Assembly (NCBI GenBank): GCA_025353725.1
Contig: JANXOF010000012.1
Span: 62,001 to 126,000, forward strand
Direction: 5' to 3'
Source of the DNA: Polyangiaceae bacterium
GTDB lineage: Bacteria > Myxococcota_A > Polyangia > Polyangiales > Polyangiaceae
DNA length: 64,000 bases
Shown here: positions 63,529-64,000 of the stretch, in pieces
Layout of the letters: each line of letters begins with the position of its first letter
Numbering within the stretch: position 1 is the stretch's first letter
Program-made: the position numbers and the translations under genes
The notes under the pieces: model-generated
Told to the model about the DNA's origin: nothing
The model's database searches: none
The model's input: only the letters and a program-made list of their open reading frames with translations

Positions 63529-64000
63529 CATTCACGCCGCCAACGCTGGCGGCGCCGCCCGCCGCGATGGATGAGCCCCCGTCGACCTCCGCACCCGTGG
63601 CGTTGCGCGCTCCTTTTGGGGTCAAAGACGCGGAAGAGTTCGAGGCGTCGGTGGTTCCTGACTATCTACGCCTCTTCGCAGAGCCACTCGTCGAAAGCAT
63701 CGCGCCGGGTACCGAGGCGCGCGTGTGTCACCTGGACTGCCGGACCGGGTACCCCGGCCAAGGGGTTCTTGCGAAGCTGCCCAACGCGCATCTGTATGGA
63801 TGTGATGTGTCGGCCGACGCGATCCAAACGGCTCGTTCCAATGCGGCTCGCTTCACGGGATGTCTCTCGGATTACCGTGTTCACGAGGCCAGCACGACGC
63901 CGTTTCCGGCAGGCGCCTTCTCTCACGCCTTTACGCTCTACGCGGCTGCGTCGCCGCCTTCGCGACGTAGGTTGCTCGACGAACTCGCACGCCTCGTCGC
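63525..64000 (+). CDS. Class I SAM-dependent methyltransferase, N-terminal part (cut by window end)
   Basis: 158 codons are visible from ATG 63525, which overlaps the HEAT-gene TGA. A Pro/Ala-rich head of ~30 residues is followed by helical sequence (VVPDYLRLFAEPLVESIAPG). The SAM-binding region reads RVCHLDCRTGYPGQGVL, with LDCRTGYPG in place of the usual LDLGCGTG. Then come LYGCDVSADAIQTARSNAA (acidic Asp) and FPAGAFSHAFTLYAA (motif II/III region). The glycine-rich loop is diverged, so SAM binding is likely but not certain. The C-terminus and substrate-recognition part lie outside the window. The tight coupling suggests a HEAT-methyltransferase pair. Confidence 0.75.
   Translation, partial: MTFTPPTLAAPPAAMDEPPSTSAPVALRAPFGVKDAEEFEASVVPDYLRLFAEPLVESIAPGTEARVCHLDCRTGYPGQGVLAKLPNAHLYGCDVSADAIQTARSNAARFTGCLSDYRVHEASTTPFPAGAFSHAFTLYAAASPPSRRRLLDELARLV

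Overview
The window is GC-rich, densely coding bacterial DNA that reads like a chromosome segment of a myxobacterium-type bacterium (Myxococcota, probably a Polyangia/Sorangiineae relative; this placement is inferred from gene content only). The pointers are three Hanks-type Ser/Thr kinases with C-terminal membrane anchors, an AgmX/GltJ-like gliding-motility scaffold, secreted proteins ending in a hydrophobic stretch plus an arginine cluster (MYXO-CTERM-like), a NtrC-type sigma-54 activator, many outer-membrane barrels, and an ihfA-merR pair. I found no rRNA, tRNA, CRISPR array, insertion sequence or prophage.

Layout. 1-5752 (all minus): the 5' part of topA, dprA, an AgmX/GltJ-like Zn-ribbon/GYF/TonB-C membrane protein, and an MshEN-receiver-TPR fusion. 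5841-10230 (minus): the queuosine genes tgt and queA, a doubly frameshifted receiver-domain gene, and a sigma-54 response regulator. 10323-19171 (minus): an outer-membrane protein, a small anchored protein, merR, ihfA with a long tail, a cellulose-synthase-like glycosyltransferase, a TPR/barrel protein and a Ser/Thr kinase. 19290-31600: polA (proofreading site apparently dead), a trypsin-like lipoprotein with a probable unlisted small gene upstream, a polytopic membrane protein, a TonB-like protein, the malQ-glgX pair, and a membrane-bound matrixin. 31888-41677: FAH-family hydrolase, Nudix, quinone oxidoreductase, beta-propeller protein, a gene-poor stretch with a 14-bp tandem repeat, mscS, an EEP hydrolase, a D15/BamA-like barrel and a DASH cryptochrome. 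41694-50025 (minus): lon, tetR, a B12-domain-less methylmalonyl-CoA mutase subunit, a Ser/Thr kinase, an SDR and accA. 50193-64000: an anchored hypothetical protein, an epimerase-acyltransferase pair, an S66 peptidase, a 1755-residue TPR protein with a zinc-ribbon Ser/Thr kinase and an M23 peptidase upstream, and a HEAT-repeat gene coupled to a methyltransferase cut by the window end.

Functional threads: DNA topology, uptake and replication (topA, dprA, polA, ihfA); tRNA queuosine modification (queA, tgt); alpha-glucan breakdown (malQ, glgX); acyl-CoA and lipid metabolism (accA, SDR, mutase, acyltransferase); envelope and motility (AgmX/GltJ-like, MshEN-REC-TPR, barrels, TonB-like); and a heavy kinase layer. 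The best candidate for something not well described is the AgmX/GltJ-like gene together with the MshEN-receiver-TPR gene at 2450-5752. The M23/kinase/giant-TPR run at 54755-62733 comes second. Both are inferences from domain order and gene order.
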